Origin: Mesorhizobium sp. NBSH29
GTDB taxonomy: Bacteria > Pseudomonadota > Alphaproteobacteria > Rhizobiales > Rhizobiaceae
Length of the DNA stretch: 64,000 bases
Reading direction: 5' to 3'
Assembly: GCF_015500055.1 (NCBI RefSeq)
Contig: NZ_CP045492.1
Location: forward strand, 3,420,501-3,484,500
In this document: positions 1-8,305 of the stretch, in pieces
Layout of the letters: each line of letters starts with the position of its first letter
Numbering within the stretch: the stretch's first letter is position 1
Notes under the pieces: model-generated
Database searches by the model: none
Seen by the model: only the letters and a program-made list of their open reading frames with translations
What the model was told of the DNA's origin: nothing
Position numbers and translations under genes: made by a program

Positions 1-2
1 TT

Positions 3-683
3 CAGCTTGGCATTTTTGGCGCAGAGCCGTGGACCAACGCCATGCGCGCCGAAATCGAACAGGCGTTCGACATGCACGCGGTCGATATTTACGGCCTCTC
101 GGAAGTCATGGGGCCAGGTGTCGCCAATGAGTGCGTGGAAACCAAGGATGGCCTGCACATTTGGGAAGACCATTTCTATCCCGAAATCATCGACCCGATC
201 AGCGGCGAACCGGTGGCCGATGGTCAAATGGGCGAACTGGTTTTCACCTCGCTGACCAAGGAAGCACTGCCCATTATCCGCTACCGCACCCGCGATCTGA
301 CGCGCCTTTTGCCCGGCACCGCACGTTCCATGCGCCGCATGGAAAAGATCACCGGCCGCTCGGATGATATGATGATCCTGCGCGGGGTCAATGTCTTCCC
401 GACCCAGATCGAGGAACAGATACTGGCCGTCAAAGGCCTCGCCCCGCATTTCCAGATCGAGCTATGGCGCGAGGGCCGCATGGATTGCATGACCGTTCAT
501 GTCGAGGCAGATGCTGCCCATGCCAGTGCTGATGCCCGCGCTATGTGTGGCCGCGCTCTGTGCGAGCGTATCAAGGATGTGGTTGGTGTCACCGTCGTGG
601 TGGATGTGACCGAACCAGACCAGGTGGCGCGCAGCCAGGGCAAGGCCCAGCGCATTATCGACAATCGCCCGAGGACAGTATGA
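3..683 (+). CDS. paaK: Phenylacetate-CoA ligase, C-terminal part (gene starts before the window)
   Basis: This is the last 226 codons of an AMP-forming ligase that activates phenylacetate to phenylacetyl-CoA, the entry step of aerobic phenylacetate breakdown in the cytosol. The visible part carries the family's YGLSEVMGPGVANEC stretch, the YRTRDLT adenylate-binding region and the C-terminal lid motif RGVNVFPTQIE. The reading frame is open back to the first bases, so the gene is cut by the window edge rather than truncated. Its TGA overlaps the ATG of the next gene (ATGA), which points to translational coupling with the P450 and paaZ genes. The family call is firm. That phenylacetate itself is the substrate is inferred from paaZ downstream. 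Confidence 0.93.
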   Translation, partial: QLGIFGAEPWTNAMRAEIEQAFDMHAVDIYGLSEVMGPGVANECVETKDGLHIWEDHFYPEIIDPISGEPVADGQMGELVFTSLTKEALPIIRYRTRDLTRLLPGTARSMRRMEKITGRSDDMMILRGVNVFPTQIEEQILAVKGLAPHFQIELWREGRMDCMTVHVEADAAHASADARAMCGRALCERIKDVVGVTVVVDVTEPDQVARSQGKAQRIIDNRPRTV

Positions 684-1897
684 CAGACCCCGTTCAACGC
701 GCCCGCGATTTCGAGATTACGGCCCTGTCGCCGGATTTCGCGCAAGACCCTTTTCCAGTCTATCACGCGCTTCTGGAGCATGCGCCCATCAAGCGCTTTA
801 GCGATGGCTCGGTGATGCTGTCGCGCTTTGCAGATCTCGACCGTGTCTACCGTGACACAAAGGGCTTCTCATCTGACAAGACGGTCGAGTTTCTTCCGAA
901 ATTCGGCAAAAGCCCGCTCTATGAACACCATACGACCAGCCTCGTTTTTAATGATCCACCGCTGCACACCCGCGTGCGCAAAATCATGGTCGGTGCCATG
1001 ACACCGCGCGCTTTGGCGGCGATGGAGCCGGGTCTGGTCACGCTGGTGGATCATCTGCTCGACAATCTGGCTGCCAAGGGCGATGTCGATCTGGTCGAGG
1101 ATTTCGCCTCCGCCATACCGATCGAAATCATTGGCAATCTGTTTGACATGCCGCATGAGGAGCGCGGCCCCTTGCGCGACTGGTCGCTGGCCATTTTGGG
1201 CGCGCTGGAACCGGTTCTGACCCCTGAACAATTGCAAAAGGGCAATGATGCCGTCATCGCCTTCAAGGCCTATCTGGGTGAACTTGCCGCCAAGCGCAAA
1301 GCCAATCCCGGCGATCCGCAGACGGATGTTCTGACGCGCCTGATCAATGGCAATGATGGCGAGCTGCTCACCGAGACGGAGCTTCTGCAAAACTGCATCT
1401 TCATCCTCAATGCCGGCCATGAGACAACCACAAACCTGATTGGCAATGCGATCTATGAGTTGGCCGAGTGGCCGGATGAAAAAGCACGACTGATACAGAA
1501 CCCGGCCCTTATCGACAGTGCTGTTGATGAGTTTCTGCGTTTCCAGAGCCCCAACCAGCTGGGCAACCGCATGGCAGTTGAAGACGCTGAATTTGATGGG
1601 CAGACAATCAAGGCCGGCACGCGCATTCATCTGTGCATCGGAGCTGCCAACCGCGATCGGCGCCAGTTCACCAACCCTGATACGCTCGACCTGTCGCGCA
1701 AACCCAACAAGCATCTGGCCTTTGCCGGCGGCCCGCATCTCTGTGTCGGCTTTTCGCTTGCGCGCATGGAAGGCCGCATTGCCGTCTCCCGCTTTTTAGA
1801 ACGTTTCCCAAATTTCACCATCATTGGCAGCCCGCAGCGCACAGGCCGCGTGCGCTTTCGCGGTTTTTCTGCCCTGCCGGCAAAGGTTGCCCCATGA
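680..1897 (+). CDS. Cytochrome P450 inside a phenylacetate operon
   Basis: A 405-residue soluble class I type bacterial P450. The I-helix motif AGHETT lies at residues 245-250, a K-helix ExxR motif reads EFLR, and the haem-ligand loop FAGGPHLCVG has its cysteine at residue 355. No membrane anchor is seen. I start it at the ATG overlapping the paaK stop; the open frame extends further upstream but only inside paaK. It overlaps paaZ by four bases as well, so three genes are read as one coupled unit. The substrate cannot be read from sequence. The position suggests an aromatic acid or CoA-linked compound, or a side reaction that feeds the phenylacetate path. No ferredoxin or reductase gene is beside it in this window. 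Confidence 0.93.
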   Translation: MTDPVQRARDFEITALSPDFAQDPFPVYHALLEHAPIKRFSDGSVMLSRFADLDRVYRDTKGFSSDKTVEFLPKFGKSPLYEHHTTSLVFNDPPLHTRVRKIMVGAMTPRALAAMEPGLVTLVDHLLDNLAAKGDVDLVEDFASAIPIEIIGNLFDMPHEERGPLRDWSLAILGALEPVLTPEQLQKGNDAVIAFKAYLGELAAKRKANPGDPQTDVLTRLINGNDGELLTETELLQNCIFILNAGHETTTNLIGNAIYELAEWPDEKARLIQNPALIDSAVDEFLRFQSPNQLGNRMAVEDAEFDGQTIKAGTRIHLCIGAANRDRRQFTNPDTLDLSRKPNKHLAFAGGPHLCVGFSLARMEGRIAVSRFLERFPNFTIIGSPQRTGRVRFRGFSALPAKVAP

Positions 1898-3924
1898 GCC
1901 TCATTACTCTCGATAGTTTTGCCGCCGGAAAATGGGTTGCGCCCGCCGGCACGATTTCCGAGCTTAAAAGCGCTGTCACCGGCGAGGCTATTGCCCGCAT
2001 CGGGTCATCGGGTCTCGATTTTTCGGCAATGTCAGACCATGCCAGAAACGTTGGCGGCAGCGCTCTGCGCGCACTCACTTTCCACGACCGTGCCCGCATA
2101 CTGAAAGCATTGGCGACCTATCTCAATGAGCGCCGCGAGCCGCTTTACGAACTCTCCTATGATACCGGCACCACCAAATCTGATGCGATGATCGACATTG
2201 ATGGCGGCATCGCCACCCTGTTCGTCTACGCCTCAAAAGGCAGGCGCGAACTGCCCGATGATGTTTTGTTGACCGAAGGCGCGCTCGAACAATTGTCGCG
2301 CAGCGGCAGTTTTGTCGGCCAGCATGTCGCCACCTCGCTGCGCGGGGTAGCCATCCACATCAACGCGTTCAACTTTCCCGTCTGGGGCATGTTGGAAAAG
2401 CTGGCACCCGCCTTTCTGGCCGGTGTGCCCGCCATCATCAAACCGGCCTCTTCAACCGCCTGGGTCGCGCAGGCCTGCTTCCGCATGATCGTGGAATCCG
2501 GCTTGTTGCCGCAGGGTTCTGTGCAGTTCATCGCCGGCCCGACCGGCGATCTTCTGGAGCGGCTAACCGCGCAAGACATCGTTTCCTTTACCGGCTCTGC
2601 CACAACCGCCGCCATGCTGCGGGCCAATCCGCGCATTGCAGAAAACTCGGTCCGTTTCATTGCCGAGCAGGATTCGCTCAACGCCACGATCCTTGGCCCC
2701 GATGCGGCACCTGATACGCCCGAATTTGATATTTTCCTGCGTGAAGTTCACCGCGAAATCACCGCCAAGGCCGGGCAGAAATGCACCGCCATCCGGCGCA
2801 TCATCGTACCGGATGCCCACAAGCAGGCGGTTATTGATGCGCTCATTGCACGGCTGGAAAAAACCACCATTGGCGACCCGCGCAACGAGGCGACCCGCAT
2901 GGGCGCGCTCGCCAGTCAGGCCCAGCGCCGCGATGTGCTTGAGAAGGCTGAGATCATTGGCCGACAGGCGCGCCGCGTCTTTGGTGATCCGCAAAATTTT
3001 GCGCTCAACAATGCCGATGCCACGCTTGGCGCTTTCGTACCGCCCATGCTGTTTGATTGCGCCGAGCCTGATGGCGCAGATGACGTGCACTCGGTCGAAG
3101 CCTTTGGCCCTGTCTCGACCGTCATGGGCTACCGCGATCTCGACCATGCGCTCGCCCTTGCCAATCGCGGCGAAGGCTCGTTGGTTGCCTCCATTTTCAC
3201 GCATGATCCCAAAGTCGCCCGCCAGGCGGTGCTTGAAGCCGGCGCATGGCATGGCCGCCTCTATTTCGCCAACCGCGACACCGGCAAGGAAGCAACCGGC
3301 CACGGCTCGCCCCTGCCGCACATGATCCATGGCGGCCCCGGCCGCGCCGGTGGCGGCGAAGAAATGGGCGGCATTCGCGGCGTGCTGCACTATATGCAGC
3401 GCACCGCCATTCAAGGCAGCCCAGACATTATTGCCGGCGTAACTGGCCGCTATGTGGCCGGTGCCAAGACAAGCACTGAAGCCCGCCACCCATTCCGTTT
3501 AAGCTTTTCAGAACTGGAAATCGGCCACACGCTCAAAACCGCCTCGCGCCAGATCACCCTGGAAGACATCGCGCATTTCGCCAACTTCACCGGCGATACG
3601 TTCTACGCGCATATGGACGAGGAAGCAGCCCGCGCCAACCCGTTCTTCCCCGGCCGCGTCGCCCATGGCTATCTGCTCATCGCCTTTGCCGCCGGCCTGT
3701 TCGTCGATCCGGCACCCGGTCCGGTGCTTGCCAATTCCGGCCTTGATGGATTGCGCTTCATGAAACCCGTCTCGCCGGGTGACAGCATCTGTGTGGAACT
3801 GACCGCGATGGCCAAAACCCCGCGCAATGAAGACTATGGCGAAGTGCGCTGGCAGGTCCGCATCGACAATCAGGACGGCGAACAAGTCGCGGGCTATGAG
3901 CTGCTGACGATGAACGCACTATAA
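1894..3924 (+). CDS. paaZ: Bifunctional oxepin-CoA hydrolase / 3-oxo-5,6-dehydrosuberyl-CoA semialdehyde dehydrogenase
   Basis: A 676-residue fusion that opens the oxepin-CoA ring made by the PaaABCDE/PaaG steps and oxidises the resulting aldehyde. Residues about 1-510 are an aldehyde dehydrogenase with the general-base glutamate at 258 (IAEQ) and the catalytic cysteine at 297 (GQKCTA). Residues about 530-676 are a MaoC-type hydratase with the Asp568/His573 pair (GDTFYAH) and a later AHGY loop. The spacing of these residues agrees with the E. coli enzyme, so both activities should be intact. The length is full. It starts on an ATG overlapping the P450 stop and is the last gene of the operon, followed by a strong hairpin. 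Confidence 0.96.
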   Translation: MSLITLDSFAAGKWVAPAGTISELKSAVTGEAIARIGSSGLDFSAMSDHARNVGGSALRALTFHDRARILKALATYLNERREPLYELSYDTGTTKSDAMIDIDGGIATLFVYASKGRRELPDDVLLTEGALEQLSRSGSFVGQHVATSLRGVAIHINAFNFPVWGMLEKLAPAFLAGVPAIIKPASSTAWVAQACFRMIVESGLLPQGSVQFIAGPTGDLLERLTAQDIVSFTGSATTAAMLRANPRIAENSVRFIAEQDSLNATILGPDAAPDTPEFDIFLREVHREITAKAGQKCTAIRRIIVPDAHKQAVIDALIARLEKTTIGDPRNEATRMGALASQAQRRDVLEKAEIIGRQARRVFGDPQNFALNNADATLGAFVPPMLFDCAEPDGADDVHSVEAFGPVSTVMGYRDLDHALALANRGEGSLVASIFTHDPKVARQAVLEAGAWHGRLYFANRDTGKEATGHGSPLPHMIHGGPGRAGGGEEMGGIRGVLHYMQRTAIQGSPDIIAGVTGRYVAGAKTSTEARHPFRLSFSELEIGHTLKTASRQITLEDIAHFANFTGDTFYAHMDEEAARANPFFPGRVAHGYLLIAFAAGLFVDPAPGPVLANSGLDGLRFMKPVSPGDSICVELTAMAKTPRNEDYGEVRWQVRIDNQDGEQVAGYELLTMNAL

Positions 3925-3927
3925 GGA

Positions 3928-3959
3928 AGGGCGCTCTTTCCGACCGGAGAGAGCGCCCT
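3928..3959. terminator. Hairpin between converging operons
   Basis: Two 14-base arms, AGGGCGCTCTTTCC and GGAGAGAGCGCCCT, pair with a single mismatch around a four-base loop. The hairpin starts four bases after the paaZ stop and ends 20 bases before the stop of the convergent binding-protein gene. It probably ends transcription from both sides. No clear T tract follows on either strand. Confidence 0.75.
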
Positions 3960-3979
3960 GTTGATGCTATGTGTGCTGA

Positions 3980-4954
3980 CTACTGCACAGCCTTGTCGGT
4001 GATCGATGACGTCCAGGCACCTGTGGGTGCCTTGGTGATGATCTTTTGGTCAAGCAGCGCCTTGGCGGTCCGCTCATAAGCGGCTTCCACCAGTTTGCCA
4101 TCGGCGTTGTCAATCAGCTTGGCCACTTCGCCCATCATGCGCTTCTGGTGGTTCTCGTCCTGGCCGCCATTGTCCATGACAATGCCGGCCGCCTCATCCG
4201 AATTGTCGACGGCATATTTCCAGCCCTTCATCGAAGCGCGCACGAACTTGACCATCTTTTCTTCGTAGGCCGGGTCCTTGAGCTTGTCTTCCATGGCGTA
4301 AATGCCGTCCTCGAGAAGGTCGTTGCCCATCTCCGAATAGTTGAACACGGTCAGGTCTTCAGCTTTGAAGCCGGCATCGATCAACTGCCAATATTCATTG
4401 TAGGTCATGACCGATATGCAATCGGCCTGCTTCTGGATCAGCGGCTGAACATCAAAGCTCTGCTTCAGAACGGTCACGCCATCTGCGCCTCCATCGGTAG
4501 ACATGCCAAGCTTGTTCATCCAGGCATAGAACGGATACTCATTGCCGAAGAACCAGACGCCGAGTGTCTTGCCCTTAAAGTCGGCTTCGGTTTTCACAGG
4601 CCCGTCTTTTGGGCAGACCAATTCCATCCCAGCCTTCTTAAAGGGCTGTGCGATATTGACGAGGCTTACACCCTTTTCGCGCGCCGCCAATGCTCCGCCC
4701 ATCCAGTCAACGATTACGTCTGCACCGCCGCCGGCGATCACCTGTTCTGGCGCGATGTCGGGTCCGCCCGGCTTGATTTCCACATCGAGCCCCTCCTCCT
4801 CGTAAAATCCCTTGTCCTTGGCCACGTAATAGCCGGCAAACTGCGCCTGCGTGACCCACTTGAGCTGCAATGTCACCTTTTCTGCAGCCATGGCCTGCCC
4901 AGCCGCGAGTGTCATCGCGCCGGCAAGCAGTGAGAGTGTAAGTGCCTTCATCAT
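3980..4954 (-). CDS. NMT1/THI5-like ABC transporter substrate-binding protein (probable pyrimidine importer)
   Basis: A periplasmic binding protein of about 324 residues. It has a signal peptide (MMKALTLSLLAGAM, cleavage near AMA-AEK) and then the NMT1 hallmark LQLKWVTQAQFAGYYVAKDK followed by GFYEEEGLDVEI. I chose the ATG at 4954 because AAGGGGA sits about six bases upstream; ATGs at 4960 and 4984 are also in frame, the last overlapping the permease stop. NMT1-type proteins bind thiamine-precursor pyrimidines, riboflavin and related heterocycles. Together with the two permeases, the ATPase and dihydropyrimidinase upstream on the same strand, it most likely imports uracil, thymine or a dihydropyrimidine/hydantoin. 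The ligand is inferred from context, not shown by the sequence. Confidence 0.9.
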   Translation of the reverse strand: MMKALTLSLLAGAMTLAAGQAMAAEKVTLQLKWVTQAQFAGYYVAKDKGFYEEEGLDVEIKPGGPDIAPEQVIAGGGADVIVDWMGGALAAREKGVSLVNIAQPFKKAGMELVCPKDGPVKTEADFKGKTLGVWFFGNEYPFYAWMNKLGMSTDGGADGVTVLKQSFDVQPLIQKQADCISVMTYNEYWQLIDAGFKAEDLTVFNYSEMGNDLLEDGIYAMEDKLKDPAYEEKMVKFVRASMKGWKYAVDNSDEAAGIVMDNGGQDENHQKRMMGEVAKLIDNADGKLVEAAYERTAKALLDQKIITKAPTGAWTSSITDKAVQ

Positions 4955-4980
4955 TGTCATTCCCCTTTTTGTTGTCTTCG

Positions 4981-6114
4981 TCATTGCGTCCCTCCACCAC
5001 GGACGGACGGATGCCAGAATGTGACACCTCGCTCGATGAGCGCGATGACACCATACAAGACCGAACCGGCAACTGCCGCAACGGCAATTTCAGCCCACGC
5101 CATGTCGACCCTGAGCAGGCCGATTTCTGTGGAGATACGAAAGCCCATACCCACCACCGGTGTGGTGAAAAACTCGGCCACGATGGCCCCGATAAGTGCC
5201 AGCGTGGAGTTTATCTTAAGTGCATTGAAGATGAAGGGCGCTGCTGCTGGCAACCTGAGCTTTAGCAACGTCTGCCCGTAGCCCGAAGCATAGGTGCGCA
5301 TGAGGTCCCGTTCCATAGCGCTCGAAGCGGCGAGGCCGGAGACCGTGTTCACCAGCATTGGAAAAAACGTCATTACCACCACGACGCCGGCCTTGGACGG
5401 CCAATCAGGCCCGAACCATGTCACCATGATCGGCGCCACGCCCACGATGGGCAACGCCGACATCATCGAACCTATCGGCAACATGCCGCGCCTGAAAAAC
5501 GAAAATCGGTCGGCAAGGATTGCGACCAGAAAACCAGCCGAGCAGCCGAGCACATAGCCCGTCAGCGCCGACTTCACGATGGTCTGGTACATATCCGCCG
5601 CCAGCACCGGCGCAGCATCACCCATACGCATGCCAATGGCGCTCGGAGCCGGCAAAATGATCTGCGAGACCCCGAGCCCGCGCACCAATCCCTCCCACAG
5701 GATCAAAATCCAGACGCCGAAAGCAAGCGGGATGGCGAGGCGCACCAGTAGCGTTGCAATTGTTGAAGCAGGCCTGACAGCGCTCAGCAGCACAACCATG
5801 CGCCAGGCCAGCAGCCAGGCCGCCATGAGCAGCGCGAAATAGCCAAAGGACGCACTACCCTCATGGCCGGAAATGCTTGAGAGGAGCAACCAGGCCACGC
5901 CATGCGCACCAGCAAGCAAAGCGATGATCTGTGTCATTCGTTGCGATGCAAGAGCGGAAACCAGCGCTGCCAGGATCGTCAAAGCCAACACTGCGCCGGT
6001 CCGCCCGGCCCCGAACCCCGCGCCGATCGAGAGCGGCAGCATCGTCGCAGCGAGCACTGCCAGCACCAGTGCAATCGCAGCCTGCCAGGAAACGCACCGG
6101 AACATCGCCATCAT
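4981..6114 (-). CDS. ABC transporter permease with extra N-terminal membrane segments
   Basis: A 377-residue inner-membrane permease. The C-terminal ~240 residues are a binding-protein-dependent transport domain with the EAA-type loop near YASGYGQTLLKLRLPAAAPF. The N-terminal ~120 residues add four or so hydrophobic helices not found in the shorter partner permease. Its start overlaps the stop of the upstream permease by four bases (ATGA), and its own stop is next to the binding-protein gene. It should form the heterodimeric channel of the probable pyrimidine importer. Confidence 0.9.
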   Translation of the reverse strand: MMAMFRCVSWQAAIALVLAVLAATMLPLSIGAGFGAGRTGAVLALTILAALVSALASQRMTQIIALLAGAHGVAWLLLSSISGHEGSASFGYFALLMAAWLLAWRMVVLLSAVRPASTIATLLVRLAIPLAFGVWILILWEGLVRGLGVSQIILPAPSAIGMRMGDAAPVLAADMYQTIVKSALTGYVLGCSAGFLVAILADRFSFFRRGMLPIGSMMSALPIVGVAPIMVTWFGPDWPSKAGVVVVMTFFPMLVNTVSGLAASSAMERDLMRTYASGYGQTLLKLRLPAAAPFIFNALKINSTLALIGAIVAEFFTTPVVGMGFRISTEIGLLRVDMAWAEIAVAAVAGSVLYGVIALIERGVTFWHPSVRGGGTQ

Positions 6115-6989
6115 ACGGGACGCCCTCCTAGATAACGCGTCGCCAGCGCTCCTACCGCACCCACAAGCCCGACCAGCACCAGAGCCACGATCGACCCGGC
6201 AACGAGCGCGGCCCAGATTTCAATCGACTGCGAATGGTACGAGCTGATTAACAGCTTTGCACCTATCCCCGCTACCGCCCCGGTCGGCAGTTCGGCCACG
6301 ATGGCGCCCACCAGACTCGCCGCCACCGCCACTTTCATGGAGGCAAACAGAAATGGCAGCGATGCGGGCACCCTCAGCTTCCAAAAAGTCTGGTACTGGC
6401 TGGCATGATAGGTGTGCATGAGATCAAGATGCGTGAGCTCGGGCGAGCGCAAGCCCTTCACCATGCCCACCGCCACCGGGAAGAATGCCAGATAGGTCGA
6501 GATGATCGCCTTGGTGACAATCGCGGGTGTGTTGAGCGGTCCAAAAATCAGGATCACCATCGGCGCCAGCGCGATGATCGGAATGGTCTGCGAAACAATA
6601 ATCCAAGGCATCAGGCTGCGATCGAGCGCGCTGATATGGACAATGCCCACCGCAAGCGCGATGCCGAGCGCAGTCCCCATGGCAAAGCCGAGCAGCGTCG
6701 TCGAAAGCGTCACCCAACCGTGATAGACAAGGCTGCGTTGGCTGGTCACCTTGCGCAGCACCGTGTTCTCAAAGAAATTTTGCCCCACCTGATGCGGTGC
6801 CGGTAAAGTCGGTTTGGGCTGCGACAGCGTCTTGCCGATGAACTCCGAAAAACCCGGTGTCTCGCCGGAGCGTCTGTCGAGATCCCGCTGAAAAGGCGCA
6901 TTCATCCAGACCGAGGCTGCATACCAGACGACGACCAGCGCGGCGAGGATCGTAGCAACAGGAATCAGCGTGTCGCGCAGCGAAATCAT
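6111..6989 (-). CDS. ABC transporter permease
   Basis: A 292-residue inner-membrane permease of the SsuC/ThiX-like group, with a membrane segment at the N terminus, a periplasmic stretch, then the transport domain with the EAA loop around YHASQYQTFWKLRVPASLPF. I prefer the ATG at 6989; a GTG nine bases upstream is also in frame. It is the second half of the channel with the 4981-6114 permease, to which it is coupled by a four-base overlap. A repeat-like gap of about 170 bases separates it from the ATPase gene. Confidence 0.9.
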   Translation of the reverse strand: MISLRDTLIPVATILAALVVVWYAASVWMNAPFQRDLDRRSGETPGFSEFIGKTLSQPKPTLPAPHQVGQNFFENTVLRKVTSQRSLVYHGWVTLSTTLLGFAMGTALGIALAVGIVHISALDRSLMPWIIVSQTIPIIALAPMVILIFGPLNTPAIVTKAIISTYLAFFPVAVGMVKGLRSPELTHLDLMHTYHASQYQTFWKLRVPASLPFLFASMKVAVAASLVGAIVAELPTGAVAGIGAKLLISSYHSQSIEIWAALVAGSIVALVLVGLVGAVGALATRYLGGRPV

Positions 6990-7004
6990 CCCGCACACCC
7001 GTTC

Positions 7005-7143
7005 TTTCCTCGCCCGGCAAGACGGGGAGATGTGCCGAGCGCAGCGAAGCTGAACGGGGTAATCCTCTCAAAAACGCCCGTGCCAGCCCCCCCTCCGATC
7101 CGCTTCGCGGGCCACCTCTCCCTCGCTTCACGGGGGCGAGGAA
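7005..7143. repeat. Degenerate intergenic repeat with inverted ends
   Basis: This gap inside the transporter operon is bounded by TTCCTCGCCC (7006-7015) and its exact complement GGGCGAGGAA (7134-7143). Between them lie GC-rich phrases such as GCGCAGCGAAGCTGAACGGGG and CCGCTTCGCGGGCCACCTCTCC, of the kind seen in scattered intergenic repeats of rhizobia and relatives. It could fold into a long RNA structure and lower expression of the permeases relative to the ATPase. Membership of a repeat family is from memory and needs a genome search. Confidence 0.5.
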
Positions 7144-7160
7144 GAGGAGGATGAAACACC

Positions 7161-7943
7161 TCAATCCTCATAGCTTTGTCCTGCCCGTAGGCCCTCGCGC
7201 ACCCGTGCTGCGATGGCGAGGAATTCCGGGCTCTCGCGGATATCGAGCGGGCGTTCGCGCGGCAGCGTGGATTCGATCACATCGGTGACCCGGCCCGGCC
7301 GCGGCGACATCACCACGATGCGGGTCGACAGATAAACCGCCTCGGGGATCGAATGGGTGACAAAGCAGACCGTCTTGCCGGTCCGCTTCCACAGTTCGAG
7401 CAACTGCTCATTGAGATGGTCGCGCACGATCTCATCGAGTGCGCCGAACGGCTCGTCCATCAACAGAAGATCGGCATCAAACGCCAGCGCCCGCGCAATC
7501 GAGGCCCGCTGCTGCATGCCGCCGGAAAGCTGCCACGGATATTTTTTCTCGAAACCCGAAAGATTGACCAGTTCGAGCGTGCGCTGCACCCTCTCGCGCT
7601 GCTCAGCCTTTGACAACCCCATGATCTCGAGCGGCAACCCGACATTGCGTTCGATCGTGCGCCACGGAAACAGCGCCGCCGCCTGGAACACATAGCCATA
7701 GGCGCGATTTTCGCGCGCCTCCTGCGGCGTCAACCCATTGACCGAGATCGTCCCGCTCGTCGGCTGCTCAAGATCGGCGATGACGCGCAAAAACGTTGTC
7801 TTGCCACAACCTGAAGGACCAATGAAGGACACGAACTCGCCTTTGCCAATGATGAGGTCGACATCCGATAGCGCCTGAACCGGGCCGTCTCCGGTCTCAA
7901 ACGTCAGGCCTAGCTTGCTCGCTTGTACGACCGTCACGGACAT
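7161..7943 (-). CDS. ABC transporter ATP-binding protein (probable pyrimidine importer)
   Basis: A 260-residue ATPase of the nitrate/sulfonate/taurine type (SsuB/TauB-like). It shows Walker A GPSGCGKTT, the Q-loop region VFQAAALFPW, the signature LSGGMQQR, Walker B LLLMDEPFGALD and the switch His in VTHSIPEA. The ATG start overlaps the end of the small secreted-protein gene by ten bases, so the two are co-translated. It powers the permease pair downstream. Regulation should follow the dihydropyrimidinase operon it belongs to. Confidence 0.93.
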   Translation of the reverse strand: MSVTVVQASKLGLTFETGDGPVQALSDVDLIIGKGEFVSFIGPSGCGKTTFLRVIADLEQPTSGTISVNGLTPQEARENRAYGYVFQAAALFPWRTIERNVGLPLEIMGLSKAEQRERVQRTLELVNLSGFEKKYPWQLSGGMQQRASIARALAFDADLLLMDEPFGALDEIVRDHLNEQLLELWKRTGKTVCFVTHSIPEAVYLSTRIVVMSPRPGRVTDVIESTLPRERPLDIRESPEFLAIAARVREGLRAGQSYED

Positions 7944-8305
7944 TTGTGGACCTCGCCCAAAAGTTCGCCGCTTCGGCTTCGAATTCTGACCGTTGACGGG
8001 TCAGCCACGTCGCGCTCGACGATATAGACGTCCGCTGTTCGAAAATCCTCACCCTCGTGGGCACATAGTCCGGTTACAACCTGCGTTCCGTCTGGTGCGT
8101 TCGCAACCTGTACCCACTCGCACAGCGTCGCATAGGTCTCGAAACCGCCGGCCTTCAGCACCACACGGCTGTCGTCGCTTCTGTTGCCCCCTCTCGCGAA
8201 CACGCAGCCTGCTTCGTTGCCCCAAACGCCGTCGAGCATCAGCGGTTGCGCACTCGCGGGCAAGGCAAGAGAGGCGACAAGCGAGAGCGCAATCCGAAAG
8301 TCCAC
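7934..8305 (-). CDS. Small secreted protein of unknown function in the pyrimidine operon
   Basis: 123 residues beginning with a GTG that directly abuts the dihydropyrimidinase stop. A short signal peptide (IALSLVASLALPASA) is followed by a mature domain of about 105 residues with four cysteines (in EAGCVFA, TLCEWVQ, GLCAHEG and the C-terminal HKCP), enough for two disulfides. The order small-strand/turn with GVWG near the start resembles small periplasmic beta-fold proteins, but I do not recognise a named family. Gene-to-gene contact on both sides means it is part of the operon. A periplasmic or ligand-capture helper for the importer is possible but unproven. Confidence 0.75.
   Translation of the reverse strand: MDFRIALSLVASLALPASAQPLMLDGVWGNEAGCVFARGGNRSDDSRVVLKAGGFETYATLCEWVQVANAPDGTQVVTGLCAHEGEDFRTADVYIVERDVADPSTVRIRSRSGELLGEVHKCP

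Noticed and set aside
869-1738. Long minus-strand reading frame (289 codons) opposite the P450
   Set aside because: It is the shadow of a GC-rich gene: the opposite strand has clear P450 motifs, and the frame has no ribosome site or domain.
2563-3489. Minus-strand frame of 308 codons opposite paaZ
   Set aside because: Shadow of paaZ codon bias; no recognisable domain.
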